A DNA stretch of 64,000 bases from Collinsella sp. (GCA_019414445.1 DXMA01000014.1:4912-68911), one strand, 5' to 3'. Counted from the stretch's first letter, positions 1-8,739 are shown. Notes: generated from the letters alone by a model not told the origin. Made by a program: numbers and translations.

Positions 1-14
1 GAAAGGATGAGCGC

Positions 15-2375
15 GTGAAGCTCGATACACTCGAGATTGGAAAGGACGCCGTTGTCGCATCGGTGGCATCGGACGATCAGGCACTCCGACAGCATATTTT
101 GGACATGGGCCTAACGCCGGGCACCGAAGTCACCATGATGAAGTACGCTCCTATGGGCGACCCGCTCGAGATTCGCCTGCGTGGCTACGAGTTGACGCTG
201 CGCAAGGACGATGCTGCTCGCATCGAGCTCGTGGGTGTTCACGACACAGACACGGGTCCGCGCACTAACGCCGCAATCGGCATGACGGAGCACCCGGCAC
301 TTGGCGAGGGGACGTATTCGCCCCGTGCGGCAAAAACGGCCGTGCCCGAGGGCGCACCGCTGCATTTTGCCCTCGCCGGCAACCAAAACTGCGGTAAGAC
401 CACGCTGTTCAACCAGCTTACGGGCTCCAACCAGCACGTCGGTAACTTTCCCGGCGTGACGGTCGACCGCAAGGACGGCACCATCCGTAACCATCCCGAG
501 GCAAGCGTTACCGACCTGCCCGGCATCTATTCGCTGTCTCCGTACACGGGCGAAGAGATCGTCAGTCGCCAATTTATCCTGGACGAAAACCCCGACGCCA
601 TCATCGACATCATCGACGCTACTAATATCGAACGCAACCTGTACCTGACGCTGCAGCTTATGGAGCTCGACCGCCCCATGGTCATCGCGCTCAACATGAT
701 GGACGAGGTGACGGCCAACGGCGGCGCCGTGGACGTCAACCTGCTCGAGAGCCTGTTGGGCGTGCCTGTTGTCCCCATTAGCGCTGCCCGCAACGAGGGT
801 ATCGGCGAGCTGGTGGATCATGCCTTGCACGTGGCACGGTTCCGCGAGCGCCCCGGTCGCCTGGACTTCTGTGCGCCCGATGGCTCGGACGGCGGTGCAC
901 TGCATCGCTGCATCCACGGCATTGCCAACCTGATCGAGGACCATGCCGTGACGGCGCACATTCCGGTGCGTTTTGCGGCGACCAAGCTGGTTGAAGGCGA
1001 CGAGCTGGTGACCGAGGCGCTTCACTTGGATCGCAATGAGCTCGACGCTATCGAGCACATCATTACCCAGATGGAGGGCGAAGCCGGCACCGACCGCCTG
1101 TCCGCGCTGGCCGATATGCGCTTTAGCTTTATCGGCGACGTGTGCGGGCGCTGCGTCGTCAAGCCGCATGAGAGCCGCGAGCACGTGCGCTCCGTCAAGA
1201 TCGACCGCATCCTGACGGGTCGCTACACGGCCATTCCGGCGTTCCTGGTGATCATGGGCCTCGTCTTTTGGCTGACGTTTGGCGTGATCGGCACGGCGTT
1301 GCAGGGACTCATGGAGGACGGCATCGCTGCCGTCATCGCCTCGGCCGATGCGGGCCTCAAGGCGTTCGGCACCAACGACGTGGTGCGCTCGCTGGCTGTC
1401 GACGGCGTGCTTACGGGCGTGGGCAGCGTGCTGACCTTCCTGCCGATTATCGTCGTGCTCTTTTTGTTCCTCTCCATTCTGGAAGACTCCGGCTACATGG
1501 CGCGCGTGGCCTTTGTCATGGATAAAGTGCTGCGTCGCTTTGGCCTGTCGGGCCGCAGCTTCGTGCCTATGCTCGTCGGTTTTGGCTGCACCGTGCCGGC
1601 TATCATGTCAACCCGTACGCTCCCATCCGAGCACGACCGCAAGATGACCGTCATGCTCACGCCGTTCATGAGCTGTTCGGCCAAGTTGCCGGTCTATGGT
1701 CTGCTGTGCGGGGCGTTTTTCCCGCAGGCGACGGTTCCCGCCATGGTCTCGCTCTATTTGATTGGCATTGCGGTCGGTTGCATCGCGGCTTTGGTGCTCA
1801 ATCGCACGGCATTTAAGGGTGACCCGGTGCCGTTTATCATGGAGCTTCCCAATTACCGTCTGCCGAGCGTCAAGACGACGGTGATGCTGGCATGGGATAA
1901 GGCCAAGGACTTTATTACCAAGGCCTTCACCATTATCTTTGCCGCCACCGTGGTCATCTGGTTCCTCCAGACGTTCGATATTCGCTTTAACGTGGTCGCC
2001 GATCAGTCGCAAAGCCTGCTTGCCAGTTTGGGTAGCATCATCGCGCCGGTGCTGGCGCCGCTCGGCTTTGGCGACTGGCGTGCGTCGACGGCTCTCGTCA
2101 CCGGACTTATCGCCAAGGAGAGTGTCATCTCGACCCTCACGGTGCTTCTGGGCGCAACCTCGCCCGCCGCACTGTCGACTATGTTCTCGCCGTTCACCGC
2201 CTATGTGTTCCTGGTCTTTACGCTGCTGTACCCGCCCTGCGTGGCGGCCATCGGCGCCGTCAAGAGCGAGCTGGGCGCGCGCTACGCCGTGGCCGTGTTC
2301 GCGTTCCAAGTGACGGTTGCCTGGATTGTGGCGTTTGTCGTGCATTCGGCAGGCATATTGCTGGGGTTGGCTTAG
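15..2375 (+). CDS. feoB: FeoA-FeoB fusion ferrous iron transporter
   Basis: Membrane GTPase that imports Fe2+. Residues 1-75 look like a FeoA SH3-like domain. After a linker comes the FeoB G domain, with P-loop GNQNCGKT at 123-130, the G3 motif DLPG near 167-170 and NMMD (G4) at 227-230. The C-terminal half is hydrophobic, with the expected Gate-type membrane segments. At 786 aa it is about the size of FeoB plus one FeoA domain. GTG at 15 is chosen because GAAAGGA lies 7 nt upstream; an ATG at 7 stops after three codons. The first bases may hold the stop of an upstream gene outside the window, perhaps a separate feoA. The fusion reading comes from the sequence; regulation by iron is not visible here. 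Confidence 0.95.
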   Translation: MKLDTLEIGKDAVVASVASDDQALRQHILDMGLTPGTEVTMMKYAPMGDPLEIRLRGYELTLRKDDAARIELVGVHDTDTGPRTNAAIGMTEHPALGEGTYSPRAAKTAVPEGAPLHFALAGNQNCGKTTLFNQLTGSNQHVGNFPGVTVDRKDGTIRNHPEASVTDLPGIYSLSPYTGEEIVSRQFILDENPDAIIDIIDATNIERNLYLTLQLMELDRPMVIALNMMDEVTANGGAVDVNLLESLLGVPVVPISAARNEGIGELVDHALHVARFRERPGRLDFCAPDGSDGGALHRCIHGIANLIEDHAVTAHIPVRFAATKLVEGDELVTEALHLDRNELDAIEHIITQMEGEAGTDRLSALADMRFSFIGDVCGRCVVKPHESREHVRSVKIDRILTGRYTAIPAFLVIMGLVFWLTFGVIGTALQGLMEDGIAAVIASADAGLKAFGTNDVVRSLAVDGVLTGVGSVLTFLPIIVVLFLFLSILEDSGYMARVAFVMDKVLRRFGLSGRSFVPMLVGFGCTVPAIMSTRTLPSEHDRKMTVMLTPFMSCSAKLPVYGLLCGAFFPQATVPAMVSLYLIGIAVGCIAALVLNRTAFKGDPVPFIMELPNYRLPSVKTTVMLAWDKAKDFITKAFTIIFAATVVIWFLQTFDIRFNVVADQSQSLLASLGSIIAPVLAPLGFGDWRASTALVTGLIAKESVISTLTVLLGATSPAALSTMFSPFTAYVFLVFTLLYPPCVAAIGAVKSELGARYAVAVFAFQVTVAWIVAFVVHSAGILLGLA

Positions 2376-2434
2376 CTATCTATTGACGGCGTAACCTCTG
2401 CGCATCGAGTTGATTTCGGCCTCGCATCTGTTGC

Positions 2435-2463
2435 TGACGGATGCGGGGCCGTTGCTATATAAT
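2435..2463 (+). promoter_or_regulatory. Promoter of the SotB-like exporter gene
   Basis: A perfect TATAAT lies at 2458-2463 with a TGACGG -35-like hexamer at 2435-2440 and 17-nt spacing. It overlaps a small stem (CGCATC/GATGCG at about 2424-2445). It is 37 bp upstream of the chosen start codon. Confidence 0.6.
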
Positions 2464-2499
2464 CGCCCCCGCTCAAAACGAATCGGAGAGGTTCTTTGT

Positions 2500-3696
2500 A
2501 TGACTCAGGCTAGGCAAGACGGCATCACGCTCAGGCAGTGGCTCCCGCTTATCGGGCTCGCCTGTTGCGCGTTCGTATTCAACACGTCGGAATTCATGCC
2601 CATTGGCCTTCTGATTGATATTGCCGCATCGTTCTCGCTCACCGAGGCCCAGGCAGGCATCATGATCTCGGTCTATGCTTGGGGCGTCATGCTGCTGTCG
2701 CTGCCGCTCATGGTGTTTGCCTCACGTTTTGAGTTCAAACGGATGCTGTTGGGCGTGCTTGCCGTGTTTTCGCTGGGCCAGTTCCTGTCCGCCGTGGCGC
2801 CCACCTATCCTATTTTGGTCTGCGCGCGCCTGGTGGTCGCCTGCGCGCATGCCGTGTTCTGGTCGGTCGCCTCGATTATGGCCTCGCGCCTGGTCGATAC
2901 CCGCCACGGGGCGCTCGCCATCAGCATGATTGCCACGGGCTCGTCCATCGCGCAGATCTTTGGCCTGCCGATCGGCCGCGCCATCGGACTGGCCGTGGGC
3001 TGGCGCATGACATTCGCCGTGGTCGGGGCCCTCTCGGCTGTCGCGGTTGTCTACCAGGCCGCGGTGCTCCCGGCCATGCCGGCGGGCGAGCGCTTTACCG
3101 TCAAACAGCTGCCCGAGCTGCTCAAGAACCCGTTCCTGATTGCGCTCTACGCGGTCACGGTCTTTATGGCGACCGGCTATTATGCGGGTTACAGCTATAT
3201 CGAGCCGTTCCTGGCGCAGGTCGCGCACGTCGACGCAAGCGCTATTACCATGACGCTGACGGCGTTTGGCTGTTCTGGTCTGCTCGGAAGCTGGCTGTTT
3301 GGCCGCCTGTTCGATGGGCATCGCTTCCCGTTCTTGGCTATCACGCTCTCCGGCGTGCCGGTGGCTCTGCTGCTCGTGGGTCCGGTCGCATCGTCGCTCG
3401 TAGCAGTGCTTGCCGTCTGCGCGCTATGGGGCTGCTGCTCCACGGCCTTTAACGTGGCGTTCCAGGCCGAGCTCATCAAGTACACGCCGGCAGACTCGTC
3501 GGCCGTCGCCATGTCGATCTTCTCGGGCCTGTTTAACCTCGGTATCGGCACGGGCACCGCGGTCGGCGGCGCCGTGGTGTCGGGTCCCGGCATCGCCTGG
3601 ATCGGTTGTGCGGGCGGGGCGATTGCCGTCGTGGGTGTCATTCTCGCTATCACGGTGCTATTCCCGGCCATACACCGCGCAAAGCCTGTCGCCTAA
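2500..3696 (+). CDS. MFS efflux transporter, SotB/AraJ-like
   Basis: Probable proton-coupled exporter of sugars or other small molecules in the cytoplasmic membrane (DHA1 group of the major facilitator superfamily). It has about 12 hydrophobic segments and family-typical stretches: FNTSEFMPIGLL near the first helix, YAWGVMLLSLPLM, and GLPIGRAIGLAVGWRMTF in the first half. These resemble E. coli SotB segments that I recall; that comparison is from memory. ATG 2500 (398 aa) is chosen because GGAGAGG precedes it and a TATAAT lies just upstream; an open frame extends to 2410 but would include the promoter. The substrate cannot be read from the sequence. Confidence 0.85.
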   Translation: MTQARQDGITLRQWLPLIGLACCAFVFNTSEFMPIGLLIDIAASFSLTEAQAGIMISVYAWGVMLLSLPLMVFASRFEFKRMLLGVLAVFSLGQFLSAVAPTYPILVCARLVVACAHAVFWSVASIMASRLVDTRHGALAISMIATGSSIAQIFGLPIGRAIGLAVGWRMTFAVVGALSAVAVVYQAAVLPAMPAGERFTVKQLPELLKNPFLIALYAVTVFMATGYYAGYSYIEPFLAQVAHVDASAITMTLTAFGCSGLLGSWLFGRLFDGHRFPFLAITLSGVPVALLLVGPVASSLVAVLAVCALWGCCSTAFNVAFQAELIKYTPADSSAVAMSIFSGLFNLGIGTGTAVGGAVVSGPGIAWIGCAGGAIAVVGVILAITVLFPAIHRAKPVA

Positions 3697-3711
3697 TCAC
3701 GTCTCCTCATC

Positions 3712-3778
3712 AGTTGCGGTGAAATACGGACTGCTGAGCCCAATAAACCCGGCAAACAGTCCGTATTTCACCGCAACT
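3712..3778. repeat. 22-bp perfect inverted repeat with 23-nt loop
   Basis: Arms 3712-3733 and 3757-3778 (starting AGTTGCGGTGAAATACGG) are exact reverse complements. The loop at 3734-3756 contains GAGCCC and CCGG. It lies 15 bp after the exporter stop. There is no T-run, so a simple intrinsic terminator is unlikely. The loop partly resembles the loops of the hairpins at 45088 and 45163. Confidence 0.85.
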
Positions 3779-3878
3779 TAGAAAGGGGCTGGGGTAGCTA
3801 AAAGAGCCCCGTCCCAAAATAGCTACCCTGCTGGGCATACAATGGATGTCGTTGTGTTGAGCTTGCCGGGAGGTTGCT

Positions 3879-5255
3879 ATGTGGGCATACGAGACGACGT
3901 TCTATCAGATCTATCCGCTGGGCTTTTGCGGAGCTCCGCGCGAAAACGCCGCGCCCGTTGCCGAGGATGAGCTCGCCCAGGCTGCCAACGCTGCGCCCAA
4001 CCCCGATGCGCCCATCATGAAGATCGCCCAATGGGCAGACTACCTGCAAAAACTCGGTATTGGCGCTGTTCTGATTAACCCGCCGCTCGAGTCTGATAGC
4101 CACGGCTACGATACGCGCAGCCTGCGCCATATCGACCGCCGCCTGGGCGGGGATGCCGATTTTGCCGCCGTATGCGAGACGCTGCACGCCCATGGCATCC
4201 GCGTGGTGCTCGATGCGGTCTTCAACCATGTGGGCCGTGGCTTTTGGGCCTTCCGCGATGTGCAGGAGCGTAAGTGGGACTCGCCGTACAAGGATTGGTT
4301 CCACATCAGCTTTGACGGCGATTCCTACTATGGCGACGGCTTTTGGTACGAGGGCTGGGAAGGCCATTTTGAGCTCGTGAAGCTCAACCTGCAAAACCCC
4401 GCCGTGGTCGATTACCTGCTCGAGTCCGTGCGCCGCTGGGCCGAGGTCTTTGGCGTCGACGGTCTGCGCCTGGACGTTGCCTATATGCTCGACCGCGACT
4501 TTATGCGTCGCCTGCACGCCTTTACCCGTGAGCTCAAGCCCGACTTTGTGCTGATCGGCGAGACGCTTCACGGTGACTACAACCAGATCGTCAACGACGA
4601 GATGCTCGACTCCTGCACCAACTACGAGTGCTACAAGGGCCTGTACTCCAGCTTTAACTCGGTCAATATGTTCGAGATCGCGCATTCGCTGCATCGCCAG
4701 TTTGGCGGCGATCCGTGGTGCATCTACCGCGGCAAGCACCTGCTGTCGTTTGTCGACAACCACGACGTGCCGCGCCTGGCAAGCATCCTCACCGACAAGT
4801 CGTGCCTGCGCCCCGCTTATGGCATGCTCTTTGGCATGCCGGGCATTCCGTGCGTCTACTATGGCAGCGAGTGGGGGATTCCTGGCGAAAAGGGCGGCCC
4901 CGATGGCGACTGGGCGCTGCGCCCTGCGCTCGATGAGCCTGCGCCCAACGAGCTGACGGCGTTCACCACGCAGCTCACGCACCTGCGCTCGGCCGACGAT
5001 ACGGCGGCCCGTGTTCTCAACTACGGTGCCTATCGCAACGTGGTGATCCAGAACAAGCAGCTGCTGTTCGAGCGCGCCTGCGACGGCGCGACGGTGCTCG
5101 TGGCGGTGAACGCCGTGGACGAGCCTTACACCTTTGGCGCCGGCGAGCTCAGCGGGTCCTTTGTCGACCTGCTTGCCGACGGCGTGCCTACGGTCGAGCT
5201 GTCTGGCTCCCTTGAGCTTGCGCCCTACGAGGTGCGCTATCTGCTGAGGGCCTAG
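3879..5255 (+). CDS. GH13 alpha-amylase family glycosidase
   Basis: Cytoplasmic (no signal peptide) alpha-glucan or maltodextrin hydrolase/transferase of the GH13 family, 458 aa. The four GH13 motifs are present: DAVFNHVG at 112-119, GLRLDVA at 195-201 with nucleophile D199, GETLHG with acid/base E228, and FVDNHD with D296. The short length, missing N-domain and intracellular location fit a neopullulanase or cyclomaltodextrinase-like enzyme acting on imported oligosaccharides; the exact specificity is unknown. GGGAGG just upstream supports ATG 3879. The next gene starts 3 nt after the stop, so the two are probably cotranscribed. Confidence 0.9.
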   Translation: MWAYETTFYQIYPLGFCGAPRENAAPVAEDELAQAANAAPNPDAPIMKIAQWADYLQKLGIGAVLINPPLESDSHGYDTRSLRHIDRRLGGDADFAAVCETLHAHGIRVVLDAVFNHVGRGFWAFRDVQERKWDSPYKDWFHISFDGDSYYGDGFWYEGWEGHFELVKLNLQNPAVVDYLLESVRRWAEVFGVDGLRLDVAYMLDRDFMRRLHAFTRELKPDFVLIGETLHGDYNQIVNDEMLDSCTNYECYKGLYSSFNSVNMFEIAHSLHRQFGGDPWCIYRGKHLLSFVDNHDVPRLASILTDKSCLRPAYGMLFGMPGIPCVYYGSEWGIPGEKGGPDGDWALRPALDEPAPNELTAFTTQLTHLRSADDTAARVLNYGAYRNVVIQNKQLLFERACDGATVLVAVNAVDEPYTFGAGELSGSFVDLLADGVPTVELSGSLELAPYEVRYLLRA

Positions 5256-5258
5256 CTC

Positions 5259-5822
5259 GTGGCCGCGCCGGACGAGGGCTATCAACATATTGAGCATGGG
5301 TTTGAACCCGTGTTTGACGAGCGTTCGCGCGTTTTGGTGCTGGGGTCGTTACCCTCGGTGCTCTCGCGTGCCAATGATTTTTATTACGGCAACCCCCAGA
5401 ATCGCTTTTGGCGCGTGATGGCCGCGTGCCTCGGTGTGCCCGTGCCGCCCAACGAGGGCGACCTTTTGGCGGACAGCGAGCCTGCGACGCTCGACGCCTC
5501 GATTGTCGCCAAGCGCTCCATGCTGCTGAACGGCGGCGTGGCCCTGTGGGACGTGATCGAGAGCTGTGACATTAAGGGCTCGAGTGACGCGAGCATTCGC
5601 AACGTTGTGCCGGCACATATCGAGCGCATTACCGGCGCAGCTCCCATTGAGCAGGTGATATGCAACGGAGGTACAGCTGGCCGGCTCTACAAGCGCTATC
5701 TACAAGAACGCACCGGGCTGCCCGCCACCGTCCTGCCCTCGACGAGTCCCGCCAATGCCGCCTGGCGTCTGGAGCGTCTTGTTGAGCGTTGGCACGAAGC
5801 CGTTGACTGGGCCGCTCTCTAA
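5259..5822 (+). CDS. DNA-deoxyinosine (hypoxanthine) glycosylase-like protein, UDG superfamily
   Basis: Probable DNA repair glycosylase of the uracil-DNA-glycosylase superfamily, family 6 (hypoxanthine-DNA glycosylase type), removing deaminated adenine from DNA. Seen: LVLGSLPSVLS near residue 26, FYYGNPQNRFW near 41-51 and LPSTSPAN near 162-169, which match the family layout as I know it. Length 187 aa is normal. The GTG start at 5259 is only 3 nt after the amylase stop, suggesting translational coupling. The link to the upstream glycosidase is positional only. Another UDG-like family is the main alternative. Confidence 0.8.
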   Translation: MAAPDEGYQHIEHGFEPVFDERSRVLVLGSLPSVLSRANDFYYGNPQNRFWRVMAACLGVPVPPNEGDLLADSEPATLDASIVAKRSMLLNGGVALWDVIESCDIKGSSDASIRNVVPAHIERITGAAPIEQVICNGGTAGRLYKRYLQERTGLPATVLPSTSPANAAWRLERLVERWHEAVDWAAL

Positions 5823-5823
5823 T

Positions 5824-6483
5824 TTAGATATCTGATTGGGCGCGGGCGCCGAGGCGTTTCAGAACGCCTCGCCAGATCGGCGCGGGCACGGCTGGCTCGG
5901 CGCAAACCATGCCGTCGACGTTGACGTTGACGGCATTGCCGCCGCCAAGTCGCTGCGCATGCTCGACGGAGCAGCCCATGCGAACGGCGCCTACGAGCTT
6001 GTCCATCGCTTCGGAAAATGGCCGGCGCAAGAGGCCCATACGCGGGGAGTGGCGAAGCGCCGCAATACCGCTGCCGGCACAGACGACAACGCCGCCACAC
6101 CACAATTGGTCATGGCGCTCACATGCCTTGTGCAGACGAACGGCGGTCCCGCGCGCCTGCTTAGCGCCCTCTTGTGCGGCTCGAATCGCGGCATAGACGC
6201 GCGTTCCCGTACCGCCAAAGCGTTCAAGCGCCTGCTCGATAGCTGTCAACGTCTCATCGTCAGCCACATCTTCAATGGCTAGCACGATGCCATCGACTGC
6301 ACCGGCATCATCCGCTTCCAAATCGATCGGGCGGGGGAGCGCGGTGTCGGAAAGCTGAGCATAGGCGGCGATGGCATCCTGCAGGTCCCAGAGCAAAAAC
6401 TCAAGATCGGCGCTATCGGGAATGCTGATATACGCAATGGTTCGCAACGTTTTTGGCACATCGCCGCGTGTGGTCGTCTCCAT
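5824..6483 (-). CDS. Unrecognised protein, possibly flavodoxin-fold
   Basis: A 219-aa protein I do not recognise with confidence. ATG at 6483 is preceded by AAGGAGG 5 nt away, so it is very likely expressed. The middle contains VYAAIRAAQEGAKQ, then a hydrophobic strand WCGGVVVCAGSG, then SPRMGLLRRPFSEAMDKL. This layout recalls NAD(P)H-dependent FMN reductase-like or flavodoxin-fold proteins, but no decisive motif is present. It is convergent with the glycosylase gene (1-bp gap) and divergent from the aminotransferase. No membrane segment or signal peptide is obvious. Confidence 0.75.
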   Translation of the reverse strand: METTTRGDVPKTLRTIAYISIPDSADLEFLLWDLQDAIAAYAQLSDTALPRPIDLEADDAGAVDGIVLAIEDVADDETLTAIEQALERFGGTGTRVYAAIRAAQEGAKQARGTAVRLHKACERHDQLWCGGVVVCAGSGIAALRHSPRMGLLRRPFSEAMDKLVGAVRMGCSVEHAQRLGGGNAVNVNVDGMVCAEPAVPAPIWRGVLKRLGARAQSDI

Positions 6484-6576
6484 GCCGCCTCCTTTCCGGT
6501 TGGTTTCCGTTTAGGTTACACCGTCTGGCGGTGCCTCGCCGCGCTATCCTAGTGCAACCCTTACGAAAGGAACGCC

Positions 6577-7713
6577 ATGCGTCTGCCCATGAACACCTCG
6601 CTTGCCACGCTCAAGCCCTCCGGCATCCGTCGGATTAACGCGCTCGCTGCCCAGTACCCAGGATGCATTGCGCTCGCGCTCGGCGAGCCCGATTTTTCCA
6701 CGCCCGATATGATTAGCGCCGAGGTGACCGCTTCGTTGGACCGCGGCGACACGCACTATCCGCCCAACAACGGTCGCCCCGCTCTGCGCGAAGCGCTGTC
6801 TGCCTACATGGGGGATGCGGGCCTTACGTTTTCGGCCGACGAGGTCATCCTGACCGACGGCGCGACCGAGGCCCTGTCGGCAACGTTTATGGCCATGCTC
6901 AACCCCGGCGACGAGGTCATTATCCCCACGCCGGCCTTTGGCCTGTACGAGAGCATCGTCGTTGCCAACCACGCCAAAGCGGTCTTTTTGGATACGGAGC
7001 CTGCGCAATTCCAGATTGACGAGGACGCACTTCGTGCTTGCGTGACACCGGCGACCAAGGCCATCGTCATCTGCTCGCCCAACAATCCTACGGGCTGCAT
7101 CCTCGACGCGGCATCGCTCGACGCCGTGGCGCGCGTAGCGGAGCAGGCGGGCATCTACGTAGTCTGCGACGACGTATACAACCGTCTGGTCTATGTGGAT
7201 GGCTACGAGCGCTTCGCCCAGCGACACCCGGAGCTGCGCGAGCAGACAGTGATCATCGAGAGTTTCTCCAAGCCCTGGGCCATGACCGGCTGGCGCTTGG
7301 GTTGGCTCGCAGCGGCAGCCCCCGTCATCGCCGAGATCGCAAAGGCCCACCAATACCTAGTATCGAGCGCCGTCTCCTTTGAGATGGACGCCGCGGCCCG
7401 AGCCCTGACCGTCGACCCAACCCCCATGCTCAAAGTCTACCGAGCCCGCCGCAAACGCGTGCTCGCAGCCTTAAACGCTATGGGCCTCGACGCAGTAGAG
7501 CCCGCAGGAGCCTTCTACACTTTCCCGAGCATCAAAAAGTTCGACCTAACCAGCGAAGCCTTCTGCATCAAAGCCATCAAAGAGGCAAACGTAGCCCTAG
7601 TCCCCGGAGACTGCTTCGGCTGCGAAGGTCACGTGCGCCTAAGCTACTGCGTAAGCGACGAAAACCTAAACGAAGGCCTCCGCCGCCTGTCCAACTTCCT
7701 TTCAACCCTGTAG
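6577..7713 (+). CDS. Class I/II pyridoxal-phosphate aminotransferase
   Basis: Aspartate-aminotransferase-fold enzyme, 378 aa. Seen: NNPTG substrate-binding motif in the middle, the PLP-lysine motif SFSKPWAMTGWRLGW, and LSYCVSDENL near the C-terminus. The amino donor is not determined. ATG 6577 has GAAAGGA 6 nt upstream. Third-position base use changes sharply along the gene: only 2 of the first 67 codons end in A, but 16 of the last 66 do, including four CTA codons. The frame is intact, so the gene is not broken. The shift points toward the long palindrome 38 bp downstream. Confidence 0.9.
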   Translation: MRLPMNTSLATLKPSGIRRINALAAQYPGCIALALGEPDFSTPDMISAEVTASLDRGDTHYPPNNGRPALREALSAYMGDAGLTFSADEVILTDGATEALSATFMAMLNPGDEVIIPTPAFGLYESIVVANHAKAVFLDTEPAQFQIDEDALRACVTPATKAIVICSPNNPTGCILDAASLDAVARVAEQAGIYVVCDDVYNRLVYVDGYERFAQRHPELREQTVIIESFSKPWAMTGWRLGWLAAAAPVIAEIAKAHQYLVSSAVSFEMDAAARALTVDPTPMLKVYRARRKRVLAALNAMGLDAVEPAGAFYTFPSIKKFDLTSEAFCIKAIKEANVALVPGDCFGCEGHVRLSYCVSDENLNEGLRRLSNFLSTL

Positions 7714-7750
7714 CCCAACGGGACCAAACCCATCAGCCCACCGACCCAAG

Positions 7751-8001
7751 CATTATGCGCGGGGCGCGCCGGCCAACGGGCGCGAGGATTCGCAACAAAG
7801 GCAACGTAGCTCCGGTCGGGAGGGGCAGGGCGAGTTTTCCGTAGATTCCGCACGAGCCGAAGGCCACTTAATGTGGCCTTCGTGCGAGCCCAGGACTTGA
7901 CCGAGCGGAAAACTCGCCCTGCCCCTCCCGAGCGGAGCGTATGCAGGGTTTGTGTGCGAATCCTCGTGCCCGTTGACCGACGCCGGGGTCCCCGCCATAA
8001 T
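7751..8001. repeat. About 250-bp long palindrome, copy 1, in front of rplJ
   Basis: A near-symmetrical palindrome centred at about 7870. The inner hairpin is GAAGGCCAC (7859-7867), TTAAT, GTGGCCTTC (7873-7881). The 26-bp arms 7816-7841 and 7906-7931 pair perfectly. Pairing resumes at 7809-7814/7933-7938, 7783-7794/7955-7966 and, with mismatches, out to CATTATG/CATAATA. The right arm carries the probable rplJ promoter; the left arm carries a decayed mirror image of it. The central 52 nt (7846-7898) recurs at 36387-36438. Confidence 0.9.
7973..8001 (+). promoter_or_regulatory. Probable rplJL promoter
   Basis: TTGACC (7973-7978) and CATAAT (7996-8001) with 17-nt spacing, placed 20-30 nt before the L10 leader. 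It lies inside the right arm of the long palindrome. Confidence 0.6.
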
Positions 8002-8019
8002 ACTTTCGGTTCACGCACG

Positions 8020-8150
8020 AATCCGCTGCCAGAGACAGCCGGTGCAAACGGGCATCGCCCGCGAGCTTAATGGGATATCCCGCCAGCCGAGGTGGTCGAG
8101 TAGATATGTCTTCTCGCCCCCGTCGCTCATGCAGCGCGGGGGCTTTCTTT
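8020..8150 (+). promoter_or_regulatory. Ribosomal protein L10 leader with attenuator
   Basis: The untranslated leader contains AGAGACAGCCGGTGC (8031-8045) and CTTAATGGGATATCCCGCC (8066-8084) followed by GCCGAGGT. This matches the conserved L10 leader that L10 (with L7/L12) binds to repress its own operon. A GC-rich stem GCCCCCG/CGGGGGC (8116-8122/8137-8143) followed by a T-rich run forms a terminator-like attenuator before rplJ. Family knowledge supplies the function; the motif match is seen. Confidence 0.85.
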
Positions 8151-8217
8151 TTGGACATGCCCCCGTCACGTCCTTGTGGCGGACCGTGCCCGGAAAGAAT
8201 TCGAGGAGGTGTAATTC

Positions 8218-8739
8218 ATGCCCCAGCAGTACAAAATCGACAAGGTTGCAGAGATCGAGTCCCGTATCGCCGAGAACGCCGGTCTGTTCGTCGTCAACTA
8301 CAACGGTCTGACGGTTAAGCAGGCTCAGGAGCTGCGTCATCAGCTTCGCGAGTGCGGCGCCGAGATGAAGGTCTACAAGAACAACCTGGTCAAGATCGCC
8401 CTCAAGAACCAGGAGCAGCCCGAGCTCGACGAGATTCTCGCCGGCCCCGTCGCTTATGTGTTCTACGAGTCCGAGCCGGTCGAGGCCGCTAAGGCCCTTA
8501 AGGACTTCTCCGCTAAGTCCAAGGGCGTCCTTGAGATCAAGGGCGGTATCTCCGACGGCAAGGCCGTTTCCGCTGATGATGTTAAGGCTATCGCCGAGCT
8601 TCCCACCAAGGATCAGCTTCTCGGCCAGATCGCCGGTCTCATCTCCGGTTTCGCTCGCGACATCGCTGTCTGCGTCAACGGCGTTTCCTCTGGTCTCGCT
8701 CGTTCGATCCAGCAGGTCTCCGAGCAGAAGGCAGCCTAG
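8218..8739 (+). CDS. rplJ: 50S ribosomal protein L10
   Basis: L10 anchors the L7/L12 stalk to the large subunit at the GTPase-associated centre. The 173-aa length is typical. The N-terminal part binds 23S rRNA (for example LFVVNYNGLTVKQAQELRHQ near 24-43), and the C-terminal helix, ending SIQQVSEQKAA, is the docking site for L12 dimers. A strong GAGGAGGTG precedes ATG 8218. It is the first gene of rplJ-rplL, downstream of an L10 leader that should give autoregulation. rplK and rplA, often just upstream, are not present here. Confidence 0.98.
   Translation: MPQQYKIDKVAEIESRIAENAGLFVVNYNGLTVKQAQELRHQLRECGAEMKVYKNNLVKIALKNQEQPELDEILAGPVAYVFYESEPVEAAKALKDFSAKSKGVLEIKGGISDGKAVSADDVKAIAELPTKDQLLGQIAGLISGFARDIAVCVNGVSSGLARSIQQVSEQKAA

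Noticed and set aside
3712..3778. Intrinsic terminator of the exporter gene
   Set aside because: The stem is perfect but low in GC for a terminator, has a 23-nt loop and no T-run; described as a repeat instead.
5290..5315. tRNA-like GGGTTTGAACCC sequence
   Set aside because: It resembles a T-arm only; there is no acceptor stem, and it lies inside the glycosylase gene.
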